Below are positions 7,822 through 16,418 of a stretch of 64,000 bases of DNA, piece by piece; position 1 is the first letter of the stretch; every line of letters begins with the position of its first letter. Source of the stretch: Candidatus Sulfopaludibacter sp. SbA3. GTDB lineage: Bacteria > Acidobacteriota > Terriglobia > Bryobacterales > Bryobacteraceae. The stretch is from positions 310,001 through 374,000 of the forward strand of contig CAMDCN010000001.1 in NCBI GenBank assembly GCA_945890485.1, written 5' to 3'. A program made the position numbers and the translations under genes. Under the pieces are notes generated by a model. It ran no database searches and was not told the origin of the DNA. It saw only the letters and a program-made list of their open reading frames with translations.

Positions 7822-9231
7822 ATGCTTCTTTCGATTCTCGTGCCAGTCTACAACGAGCGGACTGTGGTCTTGGCGAGTCTGGCCAAGGTTCTCGAATCGC
7901 CGCTTCCAGAAGGGCTCGACCGGGAAATCATACTCGTCGATGACTGTTCGACTGACGGTACCGGCGAAATTCTGGATGAGTTTGTGCAATCCCGTCCCGA
8001 GATCCGGCTCTATCGCAAGCCCAAAAACGAGGGGAAGGGCGCGGCAATTCGGACCGCCTTGGGCATGGCCACGGGTGATTTCGTGCTGGTTCAGGACGCT
8101 GATCTCGAGTACGATCCTGCCGAGTACTCAACCCTGCTGAAACCCCTGCTCGAAGGTCGTGCCGACGCCGTTTTTGGCTCTCGCTATATGGCTGGCGAAC
8201 AGCGGCGCGTATTGCGGTTCTGGCACTCGATGATCAATCACACGATCACGCTGATCTGCAATATGTTCTCGGACCTGCATTGCACCGACATCGAGACCTG
8301 CTACAAAGTCTTCCGCACCGACCTGTTGAAGAGCATTCCGATTCGCTCCGACCGCTTCGGCTTCGAACCCGAAATCACGATGAAGACCTCGAAGCGGAAG
8401 CTCCGGGTCTACGAGGTGCCGATCAGCTACCATGGCCGGACCTTCGAGGAAGGCAAGAAGATCGGGTGGAAAGATGGCGTGAAGGCGTTGGGTGTCATTC
8501 TCTACTTCTGGTTGGTGGATGACCTCTATGCGGAGAATTACGGTCGCCAGCATCTGAACAATCTCACCGGGACGCCGCAGTACATCGCTTGGGCCACGGC
8601 GCTTTTGCGTCCTCACCTGGGCGATCGCATCGTCGAACTGGGAGCTGGAATCGGCGACTTCACTGGCCGCTTGATGGGGAGAAAGCTGGGCTATTACGCC
8701 TGTGAAAGCGAGGCGGTTTATCTTCATGCCTTGCGAAATCGGTTCCTGAAGACGCCCAGTGTGCAGGTCTTCGATTTGAAGTTGGAGAATCCAGCGGATT
8801 ATGATCAGGTGCCCGCCGGATACGACACGGCACTGGTGATCAACAGTCTGGAATTGGTGAAGGATCCCGCGGCGGTGATCCGGCGGCTTACGGAGAGGAT
8901 GGCGGCGGGTGGGCGTTTGGTCGCGCTCGTACCTCATGGCCCGGGGTTGTTCGGTTCGCTCGATCGGGAGCTTGGCCATCTCCGCCGGTTCAGCCGGGCG
9001 GACATCATCAAGCTTTATGAGGACGCCGGCCTGGAAGTGACGTCGCTGCAAACCTATAACCGGTTGGCCACTTTGGCTTGGTGGACCAACTCACGACTGC
9101 TCGGCAGCCGCCGTATTTCCCGGATCACCCTGAAACTCTTTGATAAGACGGTTTGGCTCTGGCGGCTCATCGATCGGATGATTCCTTTGCCCGGCCTTAG
9201 CCTGATCGCGGTGGGCAGGAAGCGCAAGTGA
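7822..9231 (+). CDS. Fusion of GT2 glycosyltransferase and SAM-dependent methyltransferase
   Basis: This is a 469-residue two-domain protein. The N-terminal 240 residues are a family 2 glycosyltransferase of the dolichol-phosphate-mannose-synthase type: 'SILVPVYNERTVV', D40-D41 in 'ILVDDCSTDGTG', and the DxD-like 'QDADLEYDP' at 91-99. The C-terminal part, from about residue 255, is a class I methyltransferase with motif I 'DRIVELGAGIGDFTGRL', and later 'ALVINSLELVKDPAAVIRRL'. It probably modifies a lipid-linked or surface sugar; both substrates are unknown. It heads an operon whose next gene starts within its stop codon (GTGA). Confidence 0.9.
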   Translation: MLLSILVPVYNERTVVLASLAKVLESPLPEGLDREIILVDDCSTDGTGEILDEFVQSRPEIRLYRKPKNEGKGAAIRTALGMATGDFVLVQDADLEYDPAEYSTLLKPLLEGRADAVFGSRYMAGEQRRVLRFWHSMINHTITLICNMFSDLHCTDIETCYKVFRTDLLKSIPIRSDRFGFEPEITMKTSKRKLRVYEVPISYHGRTFEEGKKIGWKDGVKALGVILYFWLVDDLYAENYGRQHLNNLTGTPQYIAWATALLRPHLGDRIVELGAGIGDFTGRLMGRKLGYYACESEAVYLHALRNRFLKTPSVQVFDLKLENPADYDQVPAGYDTALVINSLELVKDPAAVIRRLTERMAAGGRLVALVPHGPGLFGSLDRELGHLRRFSRADIIKLYEDAGLEVTSLQTYNRLATLAWWTNSRLLGSRRISRITLKLFDKTVWLWRLIDRMIPLPGLSLIAVGRKRK

Positions 9232-10226
9232 AAGCGCTGCTGCTCGATTACCGCGAGCGGCGAGTACGCCTGAGTGATGTCCCGGAACCACCACCCGGCG
9301 AAGTCCGGCTGCGAATTTTGGAGTGCGGCACCTGTGGAACGGATCGCGACCTGGCCGCGTTCGCATTCGGGGCGCCACCCGCCGGAGAACCCTATCTGAT
9401 TCTTGGCCATGAAGCGGTTGCCGAAGTGGCCGAATCCTCGACTCCCGAGCTGCCCAAGGGCACGATCGTCGTCCCGGCCGTCCGGCGAGCCTGTACGGGC
9501 CCGTGCGTCTCCTGTGCTCGCGGCCGACGCGACCTGTGCACAACCGGAACCTACCAGGAGCGAGGAATCTTCGGACTGCATGGCTATTGTGCGGAGTGGG
9601 CCGTGGACCACGCCGAGGATCTGTTCGCTATTCCGGCGAGTCTGGCCGAGGTCGCCGTCCTGGTTGAACCGATGAGCGTCGTCGAGAAGGCCTGTGACGT
9701 GGCTGTGCGCCTCCACCCCGGCGAACCGGCGCATCTGCTCGTGCTGGGAGCAGGAGCGGTTGGCATGTTGGCCGCATGGGCCGGCGTCCAGCGAGGCTGG
9801 AGCGTCACTGTCGTATCCCGCGAACCGGAGGATGGCAGGCGAGCCCGATTGCTGCGGATGGGTGGTGTCGCCTATCGAACAGACTTGCCTGATATGGTTG
9901 CCGATGTGGTGGTGGAGGCTTGCGGCTCCGCCGAGTTGGCAGCGGCCGCGGTCGGTTGCCTGAAACCTCTGGGCGTGATGATCGTGCTGGGCGCTCGCAA
10001 TGAGACGGTGCGCTTGCCGTTTCTGGATTTGATTGTTGGCAACCGGACGATCACCGGAAGCGTCAACGCCGGCCCCGACCATTTCCGGCAGGCCATCGCG
10101 TCGCTGGAGACCCTTGATCCGTCTTTGCTAAAGCCAATGATCGAACGAAGGCCACTCGCCCGTGCGCTTGAATCGCTCGCCGCGCCGGTTAGCGATGCAA
10201 TTAAGGTGGTCCACGCCTTACACTAG
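9228..10226 (+). CDS. Zinc-dependent medium-chain dehydrogenase (glucose/sorbitol dehydrogenase-like)
   Basis: This is a 332-residue MDR-superfamily enzyme. The catalytic-zinc region is 'ECGTCGTDRD' and 'ILGHEAVAEVAE'. The structural-zinc lobe is 'CTGPCVSCARGRRDLC' (C-x3-C-x2-C-x7-C). The Rossmann motif is 'LLVLGAGAVGMLAAWAG'. The 'TYQERGIFGLHGYCAEW' stretch resembles microbial NAD(P)-glucose dehydrogenases. It oxidises or reduces an alcohol group, probably of a sugar, since it lies between a glycosyltransferase and a sugar isomerase. The start is GTG, overlapping the previous stop by 4 bp. Confidence 0.86.
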   Translation: MKALLLDYRERRVRLSDVPEPPPGEVRLRILECGTCGTDRDLAAFAFGAPPAGEPYLILGHEAVAEVAESSTPELPKGTIVVPAVRRACTGPCVSCARGRRDLCTTGTYQERGIFGLHGYCAEWAVDHAEDLFAIPASLAEVAVLVEPMSVVEKACDVAVRLHPGEPAHLLVLGAGAVGMLAAWAGVQRGWSVTVVSREPEDGRRARLLRMGGVAYRTDLPDMVADVVVEACGSAELAAAAVGCLKPLGVMIVLGARNETVRLPFLDLIVGNRTITGSVNAGPDHFRQAIASLETLDPSLLKPMIERRPLARALESLAAPVSDAIKVVHALH

Positions 10227-10233
10227 GAGTTCC

Positions 10234-11064
10234 ATGAGTTATCCGTTTCGGCAGGCAATATGTAATGAGGTGTTTGAAGGGTGGGATTTCGCGGAGCAGT
10301 GTCGAACGATTAAACGGCTCGGCTACGAAGGGATCGAAATCGCTCACTTCACTTTGGCGGAGGACCCCGCCTCCATCAGCCCCACGCGGCGGAAGGAACT
10401 GGTCGACATCATGTCGAGCGAGGGTCTCGAATTCGTCGGCCTGCATTGGCTGATGGTGGCGCCCAAAGGGTTGCACGTGACCACACCGGACGCGGCGCTG
10501 CGGACGCGGAGTTGGCTGCATATCGCCAGCCTGATCGATCTGTGCGGAGACCTCGGTGGCGGAAAGATGATTTTCGGCTCGCCGGCGCAGCGGAAATCGA
10601 CTGGCGGCTCGACGAAAGAGGAGGCGACCGCGCGGTACGTGGACGGACTGCGTCAAGCTGCCAGCCACGCGGAATCGCGCGGCGTGACCCTGCTGATGGA
10701 GCCGCTCTCGCCAAACGATACCGATGTGCTGAATACTCTCGAAGAAGCCTCCGGATACGTCGCGGCAATCGGTAGCCCGGCGATTCAGACGATGTACGAC
10801 TCGCATAACGCGGTCATGGAAGCGGAACCGCATGAAGTGCTGGTGGACCGCTACTTCGATATCATCAAGCACGTTCATGTCAACGAAATGGACGGCAAGC
10901 ATCCTGGCACCGGCAATTGGGACTTCAAGCCGGTGCTGCGTGTCCTGGCGGCCAAGGGCTATACCGGCTGGATTTCGATGGAAGCCTTCGATTTTAAGGC
11001 GGGCGCCGAGCGCATCGCCGATGACTCCTTGCGGTACTTGGAAGCGGAAATCAAAAAACTATGA
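10234..11064 (+). CDS. Sugar phosphate isomerase/epimerase (xylose isomerase-like TIM barrel)
   Basis: This is a 276-residue AP-endonuclease-2/xylose-isomerase-like barrel. Metal-site residues are visible in order: E in 'GYEGIEIAHF', E in 'LLMEPLSPND', D/H in 'TMYDSHNAV', 'HVHVNEMDGKHPGTGNWDF', and a final E in 'WISMEAFDF'. This resembles D-tagatose 3-epimerase and hydroxypyruvate isomerase relatives. The start at 10234 is set by an AGGAG Shine-Dalgarno sequence at 10225-10229, though the frame stays open upstream. The next gene overlaps its stop as ATGA. Confidence 0.86.
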   Translation: MSYPFRQAICNEVFEGWDFAEQCRTIKRLGYEGIEIAHFTLAEDPASISPTRRKELVDIMSSEGLEFVGLHWLMVAPKGLHVTTPDAALRTRSWLHIASLIDLCGDLGGGKMIFGSPAQRKSTGGSTKEEATARYVDGLRQAASHAESRGVTLLMEPLSPNDTDVLNTLEEASGYVAAIGSPAIQTMYDSHNAVMEAEPHEVLVDRYFDIIKHVHVNEMDGKHPGTGNWDFKPVLRVLAAKGYTGWISMEAFDFKAGAERIADDSLRYLEAEIKKL

Positions 11065-12005
11065 GACCGAAATTCGTAGTCACGGGTGGGGCCGGGTTTA
11101 TCGGCTCGTCGATCGTACGCGCCTTGTTGGCCGAAGGCGCCGGTCGCGTTGCGATTGTCGACAATCTGGCTAGCGGCAAGTTATCGAATCTTGAAGAGGT
11201 GCGGGACCACGTCGAAACGCACGTATCCGATATTCGCGACTATGACGAAATGAAGGATATCTTCGCCGGCGCCGAGGTGGTGTGGCATCTGGCGGCAATT
11301 CCGTCGGTACCCCGGTCAATTGCCGATCCGGTGCCATCGCACGACGTGAACATCAACGGTACGTTTGCCGTTCTGCGCGCCGCGCAGCAGGCGGGTGTGA
11401 AACGGGTGGTTTACGCCGCGTCGAGTTCCGCCTACGGCGACACGGAGGTGTTGCCGAAAGTCGAGTCGATGATCCCGCGGCCGAAGTCTCCGTACGCGCT
11501 GCAGAAGCTCGTTGGCGAATACTACTGCAACCTTTTCACCGAAAATTTTGGCCTCGAAACGGTAGCTCTGCGTTTCTTCAACGTGTACGGACCGCGCCAG
11601 GACCCATCGAGCCCCTATTCTGGCGTGTTGTCGCTCTTCATGAAACATCTGCTGGCCCGGACCCAGCCGACCCTGTTTGGGGATGGAAACCAGAGCCGGG
11701 ACTTCACCTATGTCGAAGATGTCGCCGGGCTCTGCATCAAGGCCGCGCGAGCACCCGGAGTGGCGGGGAAAATGTACAACGCCGGTAACGGTGGCCGTTA
11801 CACGCTGAATCAGCTCTGGTCTATGCTGCAAGAGATGGAGGGCGTATCGTTGCCGCCGCTCTACGGTCCCCCCCGGGCAGGCGACGTGCGGGATTCCCAA
11901 GCAGACACAACAGCAGCGATCCGCGAACTAGGGCACGCTCCCCGGTTTACCATGGAAGAAGGTCTGCGGGCCACGCTTGCTTGGTACCGGACTGCAATGG
12001 CATGA
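11061..12005 (+). CDS. NAD-dependent sugar epimerase/dehydratase (GalE/WbpP-like)
   Basis: This is a 314-residue extended-SDR enzyme. The NAD-binding motif is '[17 protein letters not shown]' at residues 7-23. '[15 protein letters not shown]' follows, then the catalytic Ser in '[10 protein letters not shown]' and the YxxxK motif 'YALQK'. The substrate part includes '[19 protein letters not shown]' and '[11 protein letters not shown]'. This pattern is typical of UDP-glucose/UDP-GlcNAc 4-epimerases. It likely supplies a nucleotide sugar to the surface-polysaccharide genes of this operon. It starts with ATGA overlap and ends with ATGA overlap into nuoB. Confidence 0.9.
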   Translation: MRPKFVVTGGAGFIGSSIVRALLAEGAGRVAIVDNLASGKLSNLEEVRDHVETHVSDIRDYDEMKDIFAGAEVVWHLAAIPSVPRSIADPVPSHDVNINGTFAVLRAAQQAGVKRVVYAASSSAYGDTEVLPKVESMIPRPKSPYALQKLVGEYYCNLFTENFGLETVALRFFNVYGPRQDPSSPYSGVLSLFMKHLLARTQPTLFGDGNQSRDFTYVEDVAGLCIKAARAPGVAGKMYNAGNGGRYTLNQLWSMLQEMEGVSLPPLYGPPRAGDVRDSQADTTAAIRELGHAPRFTMEEGLRATLAWYRTAMA

Positions 12006-12571
12006 ACTTTCCCATTCAGAGTCAATTCGAACGAAACTTTCTGACGACCTCGGTCGACTATGTTTTCAATTGGGCGCGCAAGTCCTCCGTGTGGCCACTC
12101 ACATTTGGCCTGGCGTGCTGCGCCATTGAGATGATCGCCTCGAGCGCCTCCCGCTTCGATATCGCGCGCTTCGGCTCCGAGGTGTTCCGGCCCAGCCCAA
12201 GGCAAAGCGACCTGATGATCGTGGCCGGCACTGTTTCTCTGAAGATGGCTCCGGTTGTGAAGCGGATTTGGGACCAGATGCCTGAGCCAAAGTGGTGCAT
12301 CTCGATGGGAGCTTGTTCGAGTGTCGGCGGGCCATTCAATACCTACAGCGTTTTGCAGGGAATTGACCGGATTGTGCCAGTTGACGTCTATGTGACTGGC
12401 TGCCCGCCGCGTCCAGAGAATCTGTTCTACGCCCTGCTGAAACTGCAGGACAAGATCGACGCAACGCCCAATCTGATCCGCCGGCCAACCGAGGTCCACC
12501 TACACGAAGAGATGCTGGCCGATTTCAAACGGCGGGTGATGGTGGCGCAGGTGCAGAGCCCGGTGGCGTAA
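12002..12571 (+). CDS. nuoB: NADH-quinone oxidoreductase subunit B (orphan)
   Basis: This is a 189-residue NuoB/PSST subunit, which holds cluster N2 of respiratory complex I. All four ligands are present with canonical spacing: C39-C40 in 'GLACCAIEM', C105 in '[11 protein letters not shown]' and C134 in '[10 protein letters not shown]'. The start is the ATG overlapping the epimerase stop (ATGA at 12002-12005). No other nuo gene is in the window. Here nuoB sits inside a sugar-modification operon, between an epimerase and pgeF. It may be a second copy, or complex I genes may be scattered in this genome. Confidence 0.93.
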   Translation: MNFPIQSQFERNFLTTSVDYVFNWARKSSVWPLTFGLACCAIEMIASSASRFDIARFGSEVFRPSPRQSDLMIVAGTVSLKMAPVVKRIWDQMPEPKWCISMGACSSVGGPFNTYSVLQGIDRIVPVDVYVTGCPPRPENLFYALLKLQDKIDATPNLIRRPTEVHLHEEMLADFKRRVMVAQVQSPVA

Positions 12572-13167
12572 TGGTGACGGCGCCGCCGCTTGCGGCGTTC
12601 GCATGGCTCCGGCACGGATTCGGAACGCGGAACAGCGAACCGCTAACCGGTCGCGTGGCGACGTTGCGGCAAACCCATTCCGACCTCGTCTGGTCGGTCC
12701 GGCAATCGGTGGGTTGCCTGGGCGACGGGGATGCGATGATTACGGACGAACCGGGTCTGTTATTGGCAATTCGCACCGCCGATTGCGTCCCGATCCTGCT
12801 GGCCGATCCGGTGCGAAAGGTGGTGGCGGCTGTCCACGCTGGTTGGCGGGGTACAGTTGCGGGGATTTTGACCCAGACGGTGGGGCAAATGAGCACTGAT
12901 TACGGAACGAACCCATTGGATGTCGTCGCGGCGATTGGCCCCGCGATCGGGCCGTGCTGCTTCGAAGTTGGCGCGGACGTGCCGTTGCCGGTGGTCGATC
13001 GAAAGGCGAACCTGTGGGTGGCGAACCGGAAGCAGTTGGAGCAGACGGGTGTTGGGAGTATCTGGGTAGCGGAACAGTGCACGATGTGCGAACCGGAGAC
13101 GTTTTTCTCGTTCCGCCGAGCGAAGGATACCGGACGAATGGTATCTGCCATTGGAATCCGGGATTAG
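12571..13167 (+). CDS. pgeF: Peptidoglycan editing factor PgeF / YfiH-LACC1 family
   Basis: This is a 198-residue YfiH-family protein. The conserved metal and active site residues are present: H36 in 'LRQTHSDLV', C72 in 'RTADCVPILLAD' and H89 in 'VHAGWRG'. 'GPAIGPCCFEVG' and the C-terminal 'FFSFRRAKDTGRM' also fit. Members of the family have been reported as purine nucleoside phosphorylases/oxidoreductases and as editing factors that remove wrongly incorporated serine from peptidoglycan precursors. The start codon overlaps the nuoB stop (TAATG). It is somewhat shorter than E. coli YfiH, mainly at the N-terminus. Confidence 0.88.
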   Translation: MVTAPPLAAFAWLRHGFGTRNSEPLTGRVATLRQTHSDLVWSVRQSVGCLGDGDAMITDEPGLLLAIRTADCVPILLADPVRKVVAAVHAGWRGTVAGILTQTVGQMSTDYGTNPLDVVAAIGPAIGPCCFEVGADVPLPVVDRKANLWVANRKQLEQTGVGSIWVAEQCTMCEPETFFSFRRAKDTGRMVSAIGIRD

Positions 13168-13170
13168 ACG

Positions 13171-13203
13171 AAAAAAGCCCCGCAACGGGAAAGTTGCGGG
13201 GCT
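13171..13203 (-). terminator. Rho-independent terminator shared by convergent pgeF and the DksA-like gene
   Basis: An 11-bp perfect stem (AGCCCCGCAAC with GTTGCGGGGCT, 13176-13186 and 13193-13203) closes a 6-nt loop. Six A residues at 13171-13176 become a U tract when read on the minus strand, so it best terminates the DksA-like gene. The hairpin alone may also slow transcription from pgeF. Confidence 0.85.
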
Positions 13204-13259
13204 GAAATGCGGTGTCGTTTCGTAAGAGGGAAGAACTCGACGCGGGCTCGCCGCTCCAG

Positions 13260-13640
13260 TTAGGCGGAGACGAGCATGTCGTCGAAGGTTTCGTCCTGAA
13301 CGAACTGTTTGCGGTCGTATTGTTCCTGGCACTCGATACAATACGGGGTCCACGGTACTGCATTGAGGCGTTTCACGCTGATGTCCTCTTCGCAGTGCAG
13401 ACAAACGCCGAACTGGCCGTGGTCAATGCGTTGGATTGCGGCGCGGACATTGCGCAACAATGCCGATTCCCGGTCCAGCGTGCGAATAGCGAACTCGCGC
13501 TCAGAGGCGCGCTGCACTTCGTCGAGCGCATCCGGGCTCTTTTCGATTTCGATTCCTTCGCGATTGCGGAGGAGATAGGTCAACTCGGCCTGCTTGGCTT
13601 CGAGCGTCTCGCGGTACTTCTTGATTTCTGCGTTCGTCAT
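13260..13640 (-). CDS. DksA/TraR-family zinc-finger protein
   Basis: This is a 126-residue protein with an N-terminal helical hairpin and a C4 zinc finger: C80, C83, C101 and C104 (C-x2-C-x17-C-x2-C). An acidic tip, 'SPDALDEV' (D37, D40), lies between the helices and resembles the DxxDxA tip that DksA inserts into the RNA polymerase secondary channel. It is shorter than E. coli DksA (151 residues). Its probable role is as a transcription factor acting directly on RNA polymerase, perhaps with ppGpp. The Shine-Dalgarno sequence AGAGGGAGAA precedes the ATG. Confidence 0.87.
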   Translation of the reverse strand: MTNAEIKKYRETLEAKQAELTYLLRNREGIEIEKSPDALDEVQRASEREFAIRTLDRESALLRNVRAAIQRIDHGQFGVCLHCEEDISVKRLNAVPWTPYCIECQEQYDRKQFVQDETFDDMLVSA

Positions 13641-14109
13641 GGTGATTCTCCCTCTGTTGAATTTTTGGTAGCGGTGATTGTTTTGAGCTTTAAAGCCTCG
13701 GGGTAACGAAGCTTTCTGGACTAAGAGACGCTGGAACCAAGGAAAAGGTTCAAGTTTCTGAATAAAATTTTCTGCGCGTGCTAGACGCAGATTTCAACTC
13801 CCGGCGACCCAATCGGCGTTGGGGCCTTGTCGTGTCAGTGAAACGACATTCAGCGATACAGCAAGGATGGAGTCCGCCAAAAGAGTATATCACCAACGTC
13901 AAGCAATTCCAGTGCCAACTACATCTAAAGGCGAATTTGACAGCTCGAATGGTGCAAACTTTCTCTCGGAAGGCCAAATCCGCGAACTGCAGGACTTTAT
14001 CGGCAACTTTTCGATGGAACGTTAGTACTTTCCTCAGACGAGAATTCTCGCCCGTGGTTCCAGAATTATTTCTGTTGTTCCAATATTGGACGATTTGGGG
14101 CAGCGTGGA
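13641..14109. other. Intergenic region with a possible small ORF and short palindromes
   Basis: This is about 470 bp of lower GC without a convincing gene. A plus-strand frame from ATG 13867 to TAG 14025 would encode 52 residues ('...FLSEGQIRELQDFIGNF...'), but it lacks spaced Shine-Dalgarno support. A 12-bp perfect palindrome, CGAGAATTCTCG, lies at 14039-14050, about 60 bp past the stop of the convergent-side membrane protein gene. The dksA-like promoter must lie at the left end, but no clear boxes were found. Confidence 0.4.
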
Positions 14110-15894
14110 TCATTTGCGTCCAATTGTGCCGAAAGCCAAGCCGAGTTCCCGGTTGTCGGGTGGTTGTTTGAACGCCGGGCTGGCGGTTAGTTCCAATCGG
14201 AGTTCCCCAACGTTCCAGAGCCGCTCGGGCAGTGTGAGCTCACCTTGGCAGCGGTCCCGCGGCAGGCCGAGAACGCCGATGACCTGACCTTGATGGCGGA
14301 TCGTCAATGTGACGGGCCCCGGACGCGGCTCGGCTTCCGAACGGTAGCATTCGACGAACAGGATCTTTCCAGCGCCACCGAGAGTGATCTCCGCGTTCGG
14401 ATGCATCCAGCGGAACCCATATTCAATCGGCTCCCATCCGCGACCAACCTGCGAGGCGAGAAACGGACGACTGAGTTCGACGACCGGCGCGAGGTCGCGG
14501 GCCCACTGGAGTGCCGCTACTTCACGGTAGTAGCCGGTAATGTTTCGCAACGGCTTCCCGCCGGCGGCATACACAAGCGCCTGGCCGGAGGCGAGGGCGC
14601 CGCGGGCCTCCGGGCGAGGCAATATGTGGCGGAACGGATCGCCGTACTCCGGATGGGAATCGATATTGCTTTCGCTGCCGGGGACGAGGTAGACCTTGGC
14701 TCCCGGGATGAGGCGGAACGGGTCGTCGAGCACGATATTCCAGAACTGATCGGAGTTGATGCCGGAGAGGAGGATCGTTTTGCCCGGGTGGAGCGCCACC
14801 GCCTGTTCGACCCCGCGGACGAGCACTCGCGCCGATTCCGCCTGCTTCCGGTTGTAGAGCAGGATCTCCTGCGAGAGCAGATACGACCCGGTGCCATAAG
14901 CGATCAGAGGCAGGGCCATGAGGTGCGGCCGGCGGGACGCGGCGACGCCAAATGCCAGAGCCAGTCCCGCGGCCGGGACCACCAGATAGTAGTCCGTGAT
15001 GTGGTTGGGGAGGAGCAGGACCGGTCCGAGGCAGATGACGAACCAGGCGCAACCATACGCCATCAACCAATCGCGTTCGAGGAAAAGAACCAGAACGAAC
15101 CCGGCCAGGGCGAAGAGCGTCGCACCTAGAAAGTACGGGGTGAGAGGTGTGAGCGACCAGGGGATATAGGAACCCATCGACATCAGGACATACTGTCCCA
15201 GCGTCTGGAGAATCGAGAGGGGATTGGCGTTGATGGCGTAGACAGGGCTGGTGTTCGGTACGGCGAAATAACGGTTGACCACCGCGTAGGCGGCGCTCGC
15301 CGCGAACAGCGGCACGGTGGATCGCCAACGCTCGGGATAGCGCAGCAGCGCCAGTACCGGATAGACGACGTTTAACTCCAAAACGCCAAAGCCAAGGAGA
15401 AAGAAGACCCACTCCCCAACGCGCCGGCCCGCATGGCGGAACGAAAGCGCCGCAAAGACGCAGGTAGGCCAGAAGATTTGATTCATCGCGCTGGCCCAAG
15501 TCAGGGGCTGGGCCAGCGACGAGTGGAGCGTCCAAAAAAGGGCCGCGGTCACAGCGGCGGCGCGAGAGGAGGTCCACTGGTATACCAAGCGCGCGAAAAG
15601 GACGAGGTTGGCGCAATGGATGAGAAAAATGGCGATGCGGAGGGGCTTCGCGTTGAGCCCGAACAGCGAGTAGCTTAAGAGAAACGGTAAGCGGTCGCTG
15701 AGCGGCCGGATGGTTCCTTGGGCTTTGGGGGCGAAGAGAGCGTCAAGCAGGGAAGGGAAGTCAACGATTCCCAGCCCCACGCCGAGCCAGGCGAAATCGT
15801 CGCGGGCGAACCAGACGACAAACGATTGGCGGTAGACCAGCAGGCTGACAAGCGGGGCGAGGAGGAGCCAACCCCAACGGCGTAGCCAGGTCAT
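14110..15894 (-). CDS. GT-C-like polytopic membrane protein with C-terminal extracellular domain
   Basis: This is a 594-residue protein. The N-terminal 360 or so residues contain about nine to ten transmembrane helices and an early acidic pair in 'WFARDDFAWLGVG', as in GT-C glycosyltransferases that use lipid-linked sugars. The last 125 residues are soluble. They closely resemble the lipoprotein encoded just upstream: both contain 'SQ-x2-RG' near the start, 'GPV-x-L' in the middle and 'RELGL-x-F' near the end. The start overlaps the lipoprotein stop by 4 bp. A related protein lies at 59022-60275. The sugar donor and acceptor are unknown. Confidence 0.8.
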   Translation of the reverse strand: MTWLRRWGWLLLAPLVSLLVYRQSFVVWFARDDFAWLGVGLGIVDFPSLLDALFAPKAQGTIRPLSDRLPFLLSYSLFGLNAKPLRIAIFLIHCANLVLFARLVYQWTSSRAAAVTAALFWTLHSSLAQPLTWASAMNQIFWPTCVFAALSFRHAGRRVGEWVFFLLGFGVLELNVVYPVLALLRYPERWRSTVPLFAASAAYAVVNRYFAVPNTSPVYAINANPLSILQTLGQYVLMSMGSYIPWSLTPLTPYFLGATLFALAGFVLVLFLERDWLMAYGCAWFVICLGPVLLLPNHITDYYLVVPAAGLALAFGVAASRRPHLMALPLIAYGTGSYLLSQEILLYNRKQAESARVLVRGVEQAVALHPGKTILLSGINSDQFWNIVLDDPFRLIPGAKVYLVPGSESNIDSHPEYGDPFRHILPRPEARGALASGQALVYAAGGKPLRNITGYYREVAALQWARDLAPVVELSRPFLASQVGRGWEPIEYGFRWMHPNAEITLGGAGKILFVECYRSEAEPRPGPVTLTIRHQGQVIGVLGLPRDRCQGELTLPERLWNVGELRLELTASPAFKQPPDNRELGLAFGTIGRK

Positions 15895-16418
15895 CGAAGG
15901 TAGAGACCAGACTTGATGAAGATGAGCCCCAACTCCCGGGGGTCAACCGTACCAGGCGGCAGCGCCTTGTCGAGGGAGAACTCGACGGTGATGGTCTCCG
16001 TGGTCAGGGCGGCAGCGGGAATTGCATAGCTCACGCTGTGGTCACCGGTCTGGGCGAGCGGTTGTTCACCGAGCGAGGTGCCGCCGGCGGTGGCGGAGAG
16101 CTTAACGGGGCCGGTGGACTTATAAATCACATCGGGAAGCACCAGGTCGCATTTTAGAACCGCCCCCTTTTCCTTGGCTTGGGCGGGAACCAGAAAGCGG
16201 ATGGCGAACTTAGGCATGGTCCATCGCCACGTGCCGCTTTCGAGTTCGTAGAAGCCGCGCACGAGTTGGGAGGTGACGCGCGAGTCGTTGGCGGGGACCA
16301 CCTCACTGAGGGTGGCCTCATTGTCGTCGACCAGTACCTCGCTTCGCGGCTTTCGGGTTTTACAGGAGCCGCCCGCCAACAAAGCGACCAGGGCAAGGGT
16401 GCCGATTAATCTCCGCAT
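15891..16418 (-). CDS. Lipoprotein of unknown function
   Basis: This is a 175-residue protein starting at the ATG complement of 16416-16418; an upstream TTG is possible. The signal peptide ends in a lipobox, LAGGSC, so it is probably anchored in a membrane facing the periplasm. The mature domain (from 'SQLVRGFYELESGTWRW' to 'DPRELGLIFIKSGLYLR') is homologous by eye to the C-terminal domain of the membrane protein in the next gene. It overlaps the 3' end of the molybdopterin oxidoreductase gene by 13 bp. Its role is probably carbohydrate- or partner-binding, which is inference only. Confidence 0.75.
   Translation of the reverse strand: MRRLIGTLALVALLAGGSCKTRKPRSEVLVDDNEATLSEVVPANDSRVTSQLVRGFYELESGTWRWTMPKFAIRFLVPAQAKEKGAVLKCDLVLPDVIYKSTGPVKLSATAGGTSLGEQPLAQTGDHSVSYAIPAAALTTETITVEFSLDKALPPGTVDPRELGLIFIKSGLYLR

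Noticed and set aside
9054-10082. 342-codon minus-strand frame opposite the Zn-dehydrogenase
   Set aside because: The plus-strand gene has full zinc and Rossmann motifs; the opposite frame has none.
14039-14050. 12-bp palindrome CGAGAATTCTCG as a terminator
   Set aside because: No loop and no T tract; kept only as a note in the intergenic entry.
13778-14287. 169-codon plus-strand frame in the intergenic region right of the DksA-like gene
   Set aside because: Runs into the 3' end of the membrane protein on the opposite strand; no motif or ribosome site.
14522-15616. 364-codon minus-strand frame in another phase of the GT-C-like gene
   Set aside because: Arg/Pro/Gly-rich composition typical of a wrong frame; no hydrophobic helices.
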